A DNA stretch of 64,000 nucleotides from Bordetella parapertussis (GCA_945906815.1 CAMDRT010000004.1:62001-126000), one strand, 5' to 3'. Counted from the stretch's first letter, positions 43,803 through 52,534 are shown. Numbers and translations: made by a program. The notes: a model not told the origin generated them from the letters alone.

Positions 43803-44519
43803 ATGCAAAACACCTTTGGCGATGTTTTTGCCGGCCTTCCCCTGGCGTGCGCCACGGTGTGTATGGCGCTGGCGAGTGCCGCTGCGGCGCTGGCGCAGGT
43901 GGGCATCGTGCGCACGATCGAAGGTCGGGTCAGTGTGTTTTCTGGCAGGCCTGAATGCGCACCGCGCCATGGCCTTGATGTCGATGAAGGCGATGTGGTG
44001 CGCACCGGTGAAAAATCGTGGGCGCTGCTCACCATGATGGATGGCGCGCGCATCATCGTGCGGCCCGACACCGAAGTACGCCTCGACACCTATCGCTATA
44101 CCGAGGCCGGCGAATCCGCGCAGAATCGCGCCGCATTCACACTCACGCACGGGGCAGTGCGCGTAACGTCAGGGCGCATCTCGGGCGCGCGCAACAGCGG
44201 CGTCATTTTCAACACCCCCGATGCCAGCATGGACATGCGCGGCACCGACAGCGATGTCGCTTACATCACCCCGAAATTTTCACTATCGCCCGCTGCACAA
44301 GCCGGCACCTACGGCAGATCGTTCGCGGGTAATGCGGCACTCAAAAACCCCCACGGGGAAGTGACGCTGCGCGCCGGCCAAACCGCCTACACCGAACCAC
44401 GCGACAAAAAACCGCCGCGAGTACTGCCATCAGACCCTTATTTTTATCATTGGTACAGCCACATCGACCACCGTGTGGTGACAGTGCTGGATCAGTTGGA
44501 GGCGGGGACTGCGCGGTAA
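43803..44519 (+). CDS. FecR-domain secreted protein
   Basis: 238 residues from ATG 43803. Signal peptide CATVCMALASAAAALAQ. The FecR-type core follows: IVRTIEGRVSVFSGR near 33, LDVDEGDVVRTGEKSWALLT near 58, MDGARIIVRPDTEVRLDTYR near 80 and FTLTHGAVRVTSGRI near 115. NTPDASMDMRGTDSDVAY near 145 is typical. Such domains occur in periplasmic or surface proteins and in anti-sigma regulators; no sigma factor or TonB receptor is nearby. It faces away from the Bug gene. Confidence 0.8.
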   Translation: MQNTFGDVFAGLPLACATVCMALASAAAALAQVGIVRTIEGRVSVFSGRPECAPRHGLDVDEGDVVRTGEKSWALLTMMDGARIIVRPDTEVRLDTYRYTEAGESAQNRAAFTLTHGAVRVTSGRISGARNSGVIFNTPDASMDMRGTDSDVAYITPKFSLSPAAQAGTYGRSFAGNAALKNPHGEVTLRAGQTAYTEPRDKKPPRVLPSDPYFYHWYSHIDHRVVTVLDQLEAGTAR

Positions 44520-44555
44520 CTGCAACACCACTGCTTGCGGACTGCACACCCCTCG

Positions 44556-45524
44556 TCAGTCGGTCATCGGAATCTTCGCGCGCGTCACCACATCCTTCCA
44601 CAGCGCGAGGTCCGCCAGATACAAGCGCGTGTAGGCTTCAACCGTTTTGTTGGCCGGCTCCAGTCCAATCGTAAGAAAACTTTTTGTCATCTCGGGTGTT
44701 GCGGTGATACGGTTGATTTCGGCATTCAGCCTGCGCACCACGTTCGCGGGCGTGCCGCCGGTGGTGTAGACGCCAAACTGCGCGCCGCTGATAAAGTCGG
44801 GCAGGCCTGCCTCCTGCGTGGTAGGTACCCCTGGCAGGATGGCGATACGCTTCGCCCCCATCACCGCCAGCGCGCGCACGCGTGTCGCTGGGATAAACGG
44901 CAGCCACGCGGAGGCATCCATGATTGCAAAATCCGCTTCGCCGGTGGCGACCGCGAGCGCGGCGTGGCCGGTGCCTTTGTAGGAAATGATTTCCATGCGC
45001 GTCCCGGTTTTGATGCGGAACAACGCAATCGCCATTTCCGAAGAATTGCCGCCTGCAGAGCCGTTCAGCTTCCCCGGATGCGCGGCGGCGAGCTTGATCA
45101 GCGCGGCGAGGCTGTGCGCGGGGACATTGGGATTGACCGCAATGACGTACGGGATCGTTCCCAGCTCGGCGACAGGCTGGATCTGGCGCAGAGGGTCCCA
45201 GGCTACGTTTTTGCGCAGCGCCGGAATCAAAGTTACCGCCCCGCCACTAAACAGGATCGTATAACCATCCGGCGTAGCTTTGGCCACCACCTCGATGCCA
45301 ATGCGGCCGTCGGCGCCCGGCCGATTCTCGATAATGACCTGCTGCCCCAGCGCCTTCGCCAAATACGGCGCGACGCGGCGCGCGATGACATCATTGGAAG
45401 CGCCGGCGGCGAACGGCACGATGGCGGCGAGATGACGCTCCGGGTACTGCGCCCACGCTGCGCGGCTAAGCAGCAGCGCCGCCAGCATTACAGTTACGGT
45501 GCTGTCGCGGGTTGCTCGCATCAT
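44556..45524 (-). CDS. Bug/TctC-family periplasmic solute receptor
   Basis: 322 residues from ATG 45524, with AAAGG 9 bases upstream; a second ATG follows at once. A GTG at 45554 adds ten residues without a signal benefit. Signal peptide MLAALLLSRAAWAQ ends before YPERHLAAIVPFAAGASND. IENRPGADGRIGIE near 60 and DGYTILFS near 80; the usual HVPYKG is ISYKGTGHAAL near 175, a local divergence. Upstream lies the TAGCGTGCGC repeat and the terminator of the ThDP-enzyme gene. Confidence 0.89.
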   Translation of the reverse strand: MMRATRDSTVTVMLAALLLSRAAWAQYPERHLAAIVPFAAGASNDVIARRVAPYLAKALGQQVIIENRPGADGRIGIEVVAKATPDGYTILFSGGAVTLIPALRKNVAWDPLRQIQPVAELGTIPYVIAVNPNVPAHSLAALIKLAAAHPGKLNGSAGGNSSEMAIALFRIKTGTRMEIISYKGTGHAALAVATGEADFAIMDASAWLPFIPATRVRALAVMGAKRIAILPGVPTTQEAGLPDFISGAQFGVYTTGGTPANVVRRLNAEINRITATPEMTKSFLTIGLEPANKTVEAYTRLYLADLALWKDVVTRAKIPMTD

Positions 45525-45567
45525 TTTTAGAGACCTTTCTCTAATGGTCGTCACCCTCTTCAGAAAC

Positions 45568-45597
45568 TAGCATGCGCCGTGCGCACAGCGCACGCTA
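45568..45597. repeat. Single copy of the TAGCGTGCGC palindrome
   Basis: A 30-base near-palindrome, TAGCATGCGCCGTGCGCACA then GCGCACGCTA. The four non-identical positions are A/G or C/T and would become G-U pairs in RNA, so the whole unit can fold into one hairpin. Related sequences are at 18376-18456 and 51526-51548. Confidence 0.75.
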
Positions 45598-45662
45598 CAC
45601 ACTGGCGACGGGCGCGCGCTGGCAGGCCATTTGGATGTTTGCGCGAACGCTCTCTTAAGCGC

Positions 45663-45695
45663 AAAAAAAACCCCTCGGATGTTTTCGAGGGGTTT
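45663..45695 (-). terminator. Rho-independent terminator of the ThDP-enzyme gene
   Basis: On the minus strand, AAACCCCTCG pairs with CGAGGGGTTT around an 8-base loop (arms 45686-45695 and 45668-45677), and eight T residues close it. It lies 17 bases beyond the stop at 45713. The best terminator in the window. Confidence 0.92.
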
Positions 45696-45712
45696 GGTAT
45701 AGCTAAACGCTT

Positions 45713-47362
45713 TTATACATCTTCGCCGTAGTGAACGCGGCGATACGGCAGCGTCACCACCGAGCGTGACACGCGCACGTCGATGATCATCGGGCCCGGC
45801 TTGGCCACCCATTCCGCGGTCGCCTTCTTCACTTCGTCCACCGTGCGGCACAGTGCGCCGCGGCCGCCGAACGCGCGTGCTACCGCGCCCAGGTCCGCGG
45901 TCGGGATGCATGACGACTCCACTTCCATTTTATGCGCGTCGAGTTTGTAGTACTCGGCGCCCAGACACTGGTTGTTCATGCACAGAATCAGCAGCGGCAC
46001 GTTGTAACGCACCATGGTGTCAAAGTCGCCGATGTGCATCATGGTACTGGCGTCGCCATCCATCAGAATCGCCGGTTTCATGCCGGTACCGATGACCGCA
46101 CCCACCGCGGTGGGCATCATCTGCCCGATACAGCCAAAGAAGTGACCGGGCATCACGATCGGCCGGCTCTTTCTGAACAAGATGTTGGTAAAGCCCGCGG
46201 TGCAGCCGCTGCCCGCGAACAGGCTGATGTCGGTGGGAACCAGGTCGTCCAGCGCCACGCACAGCGGGCGCGGATCGAGCGTGCCCTCTTCCAGCTCGTA
46301 CTCCGTACGGTCTTCCCACGCGTTGGCGAGTTTTTCCTTGACCTCGCCGGTGCGGTAACCCAGTTGCTTGAAGTTGCGCTTGGCAAGCTCGCCCTCGAGC
46401 GCGGCCACGCCGGCCTTGCCGTCGGACTGCACATAGTGATCTGCGCCTTTGCCGCGCGACAGCAGCACATGCGCCTTGGGGTCGATGTGGATGAACTGGG
46501 CATCCGGATAGAGCAGCCCTTCGTGCGTGGTGTAACGGTTAAGGCTGGCGCCGACGGCGACCACCACGTCCGAGCCACTCAGCAACTGGATCGCCGTCTT
46601 GGTGGCATAGGTGCCGGAGATGCCGATGTGGTACTCGTCGTCGCTTAGCCAGTTCTTGGCCTGCAGCGTGGTCGCAATCAGCGCGCCGGTACGCGCAGCC
46701 AGCTTGCGCACCTCGTCGCCCGCGCCTGACCACATGGCACCGCGCCCAACCACGATCACCGGCCGCTTAGCCTTGGCAAGCATATCGGCAGCCTGTTCGA
46801 TCGCGGATTGATGCGGGGCAACACTGCGTTTGGGAATGATCGCGGTCGACGGCACGTACGGTTCGTCATCGTCCCAATTTTTCTGCTGCAAATCCATCGG
46901 CACGCTCAACAGCACCGGACGCGATTGCGTGCGCGCAATGTAGAACGCCTTGCGCACCGCCTCGTCGGCGTCGTCGGCGGTGCCCATGCGCACAAACGCA
47001 GCTTCGACGCCGTGGGCAAACGCCGATTGGTCGAGCGCCTGGGTATATTCGTCGTCGCTGGTCGGATATTCGCCGCAGAACGCAACCAGCGGCGACGAGG
47101 CGCGCGCCGCCGTCACAAACGCGGTGGCGAGCTGGGTGGTGCCCGGGCCGCAGGTTGCAGTGCAAACACCGGGCGTGCGGGTTGCACGTGCCCAGCCATC
47201 CGCCATGCCGAGGCCGACGCCTTCGTGGCGCACCTCGTGCATTTTGATACCGTTACTGTTGTTGGCGTACTGCCAGTACATATTGCCATCGCCCATCATG
47301 CCGAATACGTTGGTGGTGCCTTCGGCCTTGAAGGCCAGCGAAAGTCTTTCATACACCTTCAT
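45713..47362 (-). CDS. Thiamine-diphosphate-dependent decarboxylase/synthase-like enzyme
   Basis: 549 residues. The activating Glu is in IKMHEVRHEGVGLGMADGWA near 40-58. The ThDP/Mg motif starts LMDGDASTMMHIGD near 435 and ends with LCMNNQCLG. The central domain is that of the acetolactate-synthase group. Unlike the 14.4 kb homologue it has no signal peptide (MKVYERLSLAFKAEGTTNVF), so it is cytoplasmic. It follows a CoxG-like gene by 69 bases and ends in a strong terminator, giving a two-gene operon. Substrate unknown, likely a 2-oxo acid. Confidence 0.88.
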   Translation of the reverse strand: MKVYERLSLAFKAEGTTNVFGMMGDGNMYWQYANNSNGIKMHEVRHEGVGLGMADGWARATRTPGVCTATCGPGTTQLATAFVTAARASSPLVAFCGEYPTSDDEYTQALDQSAFAHGVEAAFVRMGTADDADEAVRKAFYIARTQSRPVLLSVPMDLQQKNWDDDEPYVPSTAIIPKRSVAPHQSAIEQAADMLAKAKRPVIVVGRGAMWSGAGDEVRKLAARTGALIATTLQAKNWLSDDEYHIGISGTYATKTAIQLLSGSDVVVAVGASLNRYTTHEGLLYPDAQFIHIDPKAHVLLSRGKGADHYVQSDGKAGVAALEGELAKRNFKQLGYRTGEVKEKLANAWEDRTEYELEEGTLDPRPLCVALDDLVPTDISLFAGSGCTAGFTNILFRKSRPIVMPGHFFGCIGQMMPTAVGAVIGTGMKPAILMDGDASTMMHIGDFDTMVRYNVPLLILCMNNQCLGAEYYKLDAHKMEVESSCIPTADLGAVARAFGGRGALCRTVDEVKKATAEWVAKPGPMIIDVRVSRSVVTLPYRRVHYGEDV

Positions 47363-47431
47363 CGTCTACTCCCCTTGGAAAGTCCTGCCAGTAAAAAACA
47401 AAATGACATCCACTGCAAACGGGTGCGGCTA

Positions 47432-47905
47432 TCACGGTGCCTTGCTGCCGCCGGCACCACCGCAGCGTTCGGCCAGCTTCTCCGCAAAACTCGTCGTCAT
47501 GCGGTTGATGACGAGGTTTGCGCCGGATTCGATCAAATGGGCGAGCCGCCCCGTGAGTTCGCACTCCGCTTTGATCGGCAATGCGCTTTGTGGCGGTTCG
47601 TTCTGGCCTTCCACCTTGAATTGCATGGTGGTGCGGAACTTGGTGCCGCTGATGGAATCCTTGCCACGCGCGGTGACACTGCCAGACTTGTTCGCTTCAT
47701 CGTACTCGACCAGCACGTTGGCGCCAAACGCGACTTTGGCCGGGCCGAATTTCACCGTCAACTTGGCATTGAACGAACCGTCCTCCTGTTTATCACCCAA
47801 AACCGCGCCTTCCACGCAGTCCACCACCGCTGCAGGATCAGACAAAATGGCCCACACCGCTTGCGGCGTTGATGCGACTTCAATGCGTTGGTTAACTTCT
47901 ATCAT
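47432..47905 (-). CDS. CoxG/SRPBCC-family protein
   Basis: 157 residues. MIEVNQRIEVASTPQAVWAI, CVEGAVLGDKQEDGSFNAKL near 30-49 and SALPIKAECELTGRLAHLIE near 107 follow the CoxG (carbon monoxide dehydrogenase subunit G) fold, a hydrophobic-cavity domain. CoxG proteins usually accompany molybdenum hydroxylases, where they help recruit the enzyme to the membrane. Here the partner is a ThDP enzyme, which is odd; the Mo hydroxylase of the window is about 9 kb away. Confidence 0.85.
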   Translation of the reverse strand: MIEVNQRIEVASTPQAVWAILSDPAAVVDCVEGAVLGDKQEDGSFNAKLTVKFGPAKVAFGANVLVEYDEANKSGSVTARGKDSISGTKFRTTMQFKVEGQNEPPQSALPIKAECELTGRLAHLIESGANLVINRMTTSFAEKLAERCGGAGGSKAP

Positions 47906-48240
47906 GAGGAGGGCAGTCGATGTCGGAAAGCGTTATCTGGAATAGCTGGAGTTGCCGGGGGGTTGGTGCAGCGCGTGATTAGGTACTGTGGCACGCTCGC
48001 GCCTGATTCGTGCAGGGCACGATGATAGCAATACCTGGGCGTCCACAGGAATAGCCCTGTGTCAAAATAAAAATATAAGCAAAAACAATTACTTAATAGC
48101 GTAGCGCAGTGCTGCGCAAAGAAATATGTCGCAATGCGAACTTTGCAAAACATCGGCCGCGTGTAGCCGGGCAAGTTGATCAAGGGCACCCTAGCCGTGG
48201 CAAACGGATTACGATAGCGAAAATCACTAAAGGAGGCGCG
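47906..48240. other. Intergenic region between divergent CoxG and Bug genes
   Basis: No supported gene. It is AT-rich around 48060-48100 (AAAATAAAAATATAAGC), which fits promoters for one or both genes. A perfect 14-base palindrome, GCGCAG-TG-CTGCGC, lies at 48104-48117. A 95-codon minus-strand open frame here (47902-48189) has no family features. Confidence 0.6.
48104..48117. promoter_or_regulatory. Perfect 14-base palindrome upstream of a Bug gene
   Basis: GCGCAGTGCTGCGC, 124 bases before the Bug start. Could be an operator or a small hairpin; no regulator gene is adjacent. Confidence 0.4.
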
Positions 48241-49230
48241 ATGTTTTTATGGTATTCACGGCTGCGGTCCACACTGTTCATCGCAGTCACAACGGTCGCT
48301 GCGACCACGCCCGTGCTGGGTTTCGCGCAGAAAAGCCAGCACTACCCCAACAAGCCGATTCGAATAGTGACCGCATCGGCAGCCAGCCAAAGCGACATCG
48401 TGACGCGCTTGATCGGCGACAAAATGAGCGTAGGTTTTGGACAGCCGGTGGTGATAGAGAATCGCGCGGGGGCGGGTGGCGCGATCGGCGCGAACGTTGT
48501 TGCCAAGGCGACAGCGGACGGCTACACCCTCTTATTGCAATCGAGCCAATTCGCGATCCGTGCGGCGATCCATCCCAACCTGCCTTACGATTCGCACCGA
48601 GATTTCACCGGCGTTACTCAGATCGGGTATTCCACCCAGGTATTGATAGTAGCGCCGTCCCTTGCCGCGAGATCGGCCAAGGCGTTCATCGCATGGGCAC
48701 AGGCGCGGCCAGACCAAACGCTGTTTAGCACCAGCGGCGCCGGTACCGGTACCCACATGGACGTGGAGCGATTCCGCTTTGCCGCCGGTATCAAGGCGCG
48801 ACACGTAGCGTTTAAGACCACGTCGGAATCCATGATAGAGGTTGTGGCTGGCCGCACACACTTTGCCGCTGCCCCGCTGGGACCGGCTTTGCCCTTGATC
48901 AAGGACGGGAAATTAATGGCATTGGCGGTGTTTACGCCACAGCGCTCGCCGCTATTGCCGGATACGCCGGCTATGGCAGAAGTTTTGCCCGGCTATCAGC
49001 GGGATGGCTCGTACGGTCTGCTGGCACCGGCAAAAACGCCGCGCCCGCTTCTGCATCAGCTCGCGCAAGAAGTGGCGCGCATTGTTGGGTTACCCGACAT
49101 CCAGGAACGCATGCGCATCATGGGCTTTGTTCCCGCCACCAGCACGCCGGAGGAATACGACAAGATACGGCGCGCCGAGATCGAGACCTTTACCCAAGTG
49201 GCCAAGCTGGTTGGACTGCGCACGCAGTGA
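48241..49230 (+). CDS. Bug/TctC-family periplasmic solute receptor
   Basis: 329 residues from ATG 48241, with AAGGAGG 5 bases upstream. Signal peptide LFIAVTTVAATTPVLGFAQ, mature start near KSQHYPNKPIRIVTASAASQ. It diverges from the standard VPFPPGG. ENRAGAGGAIGANV near 73. HVAFKTTSES near 185 replaces HVPYKG. It shares GTGTHMDVERFRFAAG with the 11445 Bug protein, which has GSNTHMTGERFRFAAG, so the two form a subfamily. No enzyme gene follows on this strand. Confidence 0.9.
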   Translation: MFLWYSRLRSTLFIAVTTVAATTPVLGFAQKSQHYPNKPIRIVTASAASQSDIVTRLIGDKMSVGFGQPVVIENRAGAGGAIGANVVAKATADGYTLLLQSSQFAIRAAIHPNLPYDSHRDFTGVTQIGYSTQVLIVAPSLAARSAKAFIAWAQARPDQTLFSTSGAGTGTHMDVERFRFAAGIKARHVAFKTTSESMIEVVAGRTHFAAAPLGPALPLIKDGKLMALAVFTPQRSPLLPDTPAMAEVLPGYQRDGSYGLLAPAKTPRPLLHQLAQEVARIVGLPDIQERMRIMGFVPATSTPEEYDKIRRAEIETFTQVAKLVGLRTQ

Positions 49231-49314
49231 GTGGGGATGAGTAGTGCCCCCATCCCCACCCTGGTGCTCCGCTGTCAGCGCTGCTGCTCCGTCAAGAGAA
49301 GCGGCCAGCGAAAA

Positions 49315-49773
49315 TTAAAGCTTGCCCAACTCCGCCAGCAACTCTTTACTCTCCGGAATCGTGCCCGGCTCGTACACCTTGGCGAACCGCACGACGCCTT
49401 GTTCGTCAAGCACATACGCCGCGCGCTTATCAAAACCTTTTTCTTCGTTCAATACGCCATAGGCCGTGCCCACCGCTGCATGCGGCCAGTAATCCGACAG
49501 CAGGGGGAACGGCAGTCCGCCTAATTGTTCGGCCCATGCTTTAAGGCTGGGGATAGTGTCTGCGCTGATTTGCAAGATCTCAACGTTCAATGCTTTGAAT
49601 GCCTCGTAGTTCTCACGGAACCCGGATACTTGATTCTTTCAGCCACCGGTAAAGGCAAACGGCAGAAACGACACCACGGTCTTGCGACCTTTGAAACTCG
49701 CGAGCGACACCGAGGCTCCGGTGTGTGCGGCGAGCGTGAAATCCGGCGCGGCTGCGCCTACTTGCACGGACAT
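49315..49773 (-). CDS. Peroxiredoxin with selenocysteine (UGA) at the peroxidatic position
   Basis: One continuous frame from ATG 49773 (AGGAG 7 bases upstream) to 49315, interrupted only by TGA at 49641-49639. Read through, it is 152 residues. MSVQVGAAAPDFTLAAHTGA starts the AhpC/TSA fold. PFAFTGGUKNQVSGFRENYE (residues 38-57) matches PxxxTxxC, where C is the peroxidatic residue that reduces peroxides; here it is U45. The product contains no Cys at all, so it would be a 1-Sec enzyme needing an external reductant. A GU-loop hairpin follows the UGA. Sec-containing Prx is a known bacterial selenoprotein family. A UGA-truncated pseudogene is the alternative, but all other family positions are intact. 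Confidence 0.88.
49606..49629 (-). promoter_or_regulatory. Candidate bacterial SECIS hairpin of the Sec-peroxiredoxin gene
   Basis: On the minus strand, GTTC (49621-49618), loop CGTGA (49617-49613), GAAC (49612-49609), extended by a G-T pair and an outer GTA/TAC helix. The loop G and U are 23 and 24 bases after the UGA, a typical bacterial SECIS distance. The stem is shorter than that of the UGSC gene. Confidence 0.55.
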
Positions 49774-49923
49774 GGGGTTCTCCTGATTGTGAAAGTTGTT
49801 GGGGGGGCGTCAAGGTTACCCGTATGCGCAGAAGCAGGCAACATCTATACGCGCCGTTGGCTATGTGATTGTTTTTTTGTGCAATGTGCAGCCATAATGC
49901 TCAGTAGATAAACCATCCCCATC

Positions 49924-50814
49924 GTGCCGTCTATGTTGACCCACATCCAAGCCGGCGTGCTGGATATCGCCTACGAAGAAAACGGCCCCGCCAACGGCAA
50001 TCCGGTCGTATTACTACACGGCTTTCCGTATGATATTCACGCCTACCACGAGGCGACGCCGCTCTTGGTCGCGCAGGGTTGTCGCGTGCTTACGCCTTAC
50101 CTGCGTGGGTACGGTCCGACACGTTTTCTAGCGGCCGCCACGCCGCGCTCGGGCCAGCAGGCAGTGCTCGCGCATGATCTGCTCGCATTCATGGATGCGC
50201 TCGCGATTCCGAACGCAGTACTGGCTGGTTACGACTGGGGTGGCCGCGCGGCGTGCATCGTCGCCGCTTTGTGGCCCGAACGTGCGCGCGGACTGGTGAC
50301 GGTGAACGGTTACAACGTCCAGGACATCGCGAACTCGGGCAAGCCGCATGCGCCGGAAAACGAGCACCGGCACTGGTACCAGTATTATTTTCACAGCGAG
50401 CGCGGACGCGCCGGCCTCGCAAAATACCGCCGCGAATTCTGCAAGCTGCTGTGGCAATTGTGGTCTCCCAACTGGCGTTTCGATGATGCAACCTACGAGC
50501 GTACCGCACCCGCATTCGACAATCCGGATTTTGTGGACGTCGTCATCCATTCCTACCGGCACCGCTACGCGCTGGTCCCCGGTGATCCCGCTGTCGAGGA
50601 CACCGAGCGCCGCCTCATCGCACAGCCGCCGATCACCGTCCCGACTATCGTGCTTGAGGGCGATGGCGACGGCGTCGCGGGTGTCGGCGGCAGCGCGCAC
50701 CATCGCCGGCATTTCACTGCCGCCTACGAACGCCGCGAAATTCCGCTAGTCGGCCACAATCTGCCGCAGGAAGCGCCGCAGGATTTCGCATTGGCAGTGC
50801 TCGCGTTGGTCTGA
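49924..50814 (+). CDS. Alpha/beta hydrolase, Asp-nucleophile (epoxide hydrolase/haloalkane dehalogenase-like)
   Basis: 296 residues from a GTG; an ATG three codons on is also possible. Oxyanion motif VVLLHGFPYDIHAYHEA near 28. The nucleophile elbow is AGYDWGGRAACIV near 102, so Asp rather than Ser attacks, as in epoxide hydrolases and dehalogenases. The catalytic His is in VGHNLPQEAPQ near 279. A cap domain sits between (RHWYQYYFHSERGRAGLAKY near 157). It is divergent from the peroxiredoxin gene. Confidence 0.87.
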   Translation: MPSMLTHIQAGVLDIAYEENGPANGNPVVLLHGFPYDIHAYHEATPLLVAQGCRVLTPYLRGYGPTRFLAAATPRSGQQAVLAHDLLAFMDALAIPNAVLAGYDWGGRAACIVAALWPERARGLVTVNGYNVQDIANSGKPHAPENEHRHWYQYYFHSERGRAGLAKYRREFCKLLWQLWSPNWRFDDATYERTAPAFDNPDFVDVVIHSYRHRYALVPGDPAVEDTERRLIAQPPITVPTIVLEGDGDGVAGVGGSAHHRRHFTAAYERREIPLVGHNLPQEAPQDFALAVLALV

Positions 50815-50922
50815 ACATGCACTGGTACGCGAAGCCGTCAGCCGCCACCGGGCGAGCACTTACCTGGATGCGGTTACTTCGCCGGTCGCAGGGGCCAAGC
50901 AACTGATGTCCACGGCCGTCTG

Positions 50923-51471
50923 ATGGTCAGCCAAAGTCGCGATGCCCTTCTGCACTGTTTGCCGCGATCCCTCTCAGCATGCTGGCTGATCGCTCTTGCT
51001 TTAATCCACACCCCGGCCGCATTGTCAGCGGAGTTCAGTGGATTCGTGATCGGCATCAAGGATGGAGACAGCATCGCCGTAGTGACGCAGGATCAGATCA
51101 AACATGAAGTCAGGCTTGCGGGCATTGATGCGCCGGAAAAGCGACAGCCTTATGGCGACGCTGCGCAGGCCCACCTTGCAAAACTGATCGCCAGACGGTT
51201 GGTCAGAGTCATTGGAAACAAAAGGGATCGTTACGGCCGGACCGTTGCCAAAATCATGCTCGGCGACCAAGATATTTCACTCGCCCAACTCGAAGCAGGT
51301 TTTGCATGGCATTACAAACAATACCAACGTGAACAATCCGCGCATGACGTTGTTGCGTATGCGCTGGCGGAGCGGCGTGCGCAGCAAACCAATGCAGGGC
51401 TGTGGCAAAACCCTGATGCAGTAGCGCCATGGGTGTGGCGAACACAGAAGCGCATCTCGCTGGCGGACTGA
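50923..51471 (+). CDS. Thermonuclease (SNase)-family nuclease, probably secreted
   Basis: 182 residues. A hydrophobic N-terminal segment, LSACWLIALALIHTPAALSA near 17-36, is a likely signal peptide. The SNase core has GIKDGDSIAVVTQDQ near 47, VRLAGIDAPEKRQPYGD near 67 with the Arg and Glu of the catalytic set, and GNKRDRYGRTVAKI near 97 with the second Arg. Function: Ca-dependent DNA/RNA hydrolysis. An ordinary, intact copy; it is convergent with a Bug gene. Confidence 0.87.
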   Translation: MVSQSRDALLHCLPRSLSACWLIALALIHTPAALSAEFSGFVIGIKDGDSIAVVTQDQIKHEVRLAGIDAPEKRQPYGDAAQAHLAKLIARRLVRVIGNKRDRYGRTVAKIMLGDQDISLAQLEAGFAWHYKQYQREQSAHDVVAYALAERRAQQTNAGLWQNPDAVAPWVWRTQKRISLAD

Positions 51472-51525
51472 GTCGGACTCGGCTCGGCACTGCCGCTGAT
51501 CAAAAACGGGCTGTTGTTGCCGCTG

Positions 51526-51548
51526 GCCGTGCGCATGGCGCACGCTAC
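51526..51548. repeat. Partial copy of the TAGCGTGCGC repeat
   Basis: GCCGTGCGCATGGCGCACGC then TAC, read on the other strand as GTAGCGTGCGCCATGCGCAC. It lies between convergent genes, like the copy at 18376. It can fold as a short GC-rich hairpin. Confidence 0.65.
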
Positions 51549-51559
51549 TGTGCGGCGGG

Positions 51560-52534
51560 TTAATTACTTTCCGTCATCCCTGACGCCTTCACAATGGCGG
51601 CGGCTTTTTTCATCTCGATTAGCAAAAACGCGGCGAACTGATCAGGCGTGCTGGCCACCAGCGTTGCGCCCTCGTTGGTGAGGCGCTTTTCGACATCCGG
51701 CTGCTTGAGTATGCGCGCCATTTGCACTTGCAGCTTGTTGACCGAAGCCTGCGGCGTGCCGCCTCGCACAAACAAACCATACCAGTGCGTCAGCTCGTAG
51801 CCTGGCACGCCGGCTTCGGCAATGGGCGGCACGCCGGGCAGTGCGGCGGAGCGCGTGGTGTTCGACAGGCCCAGCGCGCGCACCTGGCCGGAGCGCACGT
51901 AGGGCACGACTTGCAGCGCGTTCATGAAATACAGCGCGATCTGTCCGGAAATCAGATCGATCACCGCCGGTCCCGCGCCCTTGTAGGGAATATGCGTCAT
52001 GCGCGTGCCGGAAAGATGCTTGAACAACTCGGCGGCCATGTGCGGCGGCGACCCGTTGCCCGAGGTGCCAAAATTGATTTCGTTGGGACGCGCTTTCGCA
52101 AATGCGACCAGTTCCTTGACCGAGCGCGGTGGAAATGACGGATGCACCGCGAGCACCAGCGGACTCGACGCCAACTGCGTCACCGGCGCGAGGTCCTTGA
52201 GCGTGTCGTACGGCAGTGTCTTGCGTATCGCGGGATTGACCGCGATACCGCCCGGCACGATCAGCAGGGTGTGCCCGTCGGGCGCGGCGCGCGCAACCTG
52301 CGCGGTGCCGATCACGCCATTCGCGCCGCTGCGGTTATCGACGACTACCGGCTGGCCCCAGGCCTCGCTCAGTTTTTGCGCGATGGCGCGAGCGAGAATA
52401 TCCGTGCCGCCGCCGGGAGGGAACGGCACCACCATAGTCATCGGGCCGGATGGGTACACTTGCGCGCCTGCTGTGGCGGCGAGTATCAATGCCATCCAGG
52501 GCGCGAGTTTAATTGCATTACCAAGTAGCGCCAT
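51560..52534 (-). CDS. Bug/TctC-family periplasmic solute receptor
   Basis: 324 residues. Signal peptide MALLGNAIKLAPWMALILAA then TAGAQ, mature start VYPSGPMTMVVPFPPGGGTD. DNRSGANGVIGTAQ near 62, DGHTLLIV near 82 (Tyr to His in DGYT), and HIPYKGAGPAVIDLI near 178. It is isolated; the control region 52535-52761 is shared with the divergent Phd/PIN module. Confidence 0.9.
   Translation of the reverse strand: MALLGNAIKLAPWMALILAATAGAQVYPSGPMTMVVPFPPGGGTDILARAIAQKLSEAWGQPVVVDNRSGANGVIGTAQVARAAPDGHTLLIVPGGIAVNPAIRKTLPYDTLKDLAPVTQLASSPLVLAVHPSFPPRSVKELVAFAKARPNEINFGTSGNGSPPHMAAELFKHLSGTRMTHIPYKGAGPAVIDLISGQIALYFMNALQVVPYVRSGQVRALGLSNTTRSAALPGVPPIAEAGVPGYELTHWYGLFVRGGTPQASVNKLQVQMARILKQPDVEKRLTNEGATLVASTPDQFAAFLLIEMKKAAAIVKASGMTESN

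Noticed and set aside
47902-48189. 95-codon minus-strand open frame
   Set aside because: Compositionally odd (YFFAQHCATLL, FCLYFYFDTG), no family features, and it occupies the promoter region between divergent genes.
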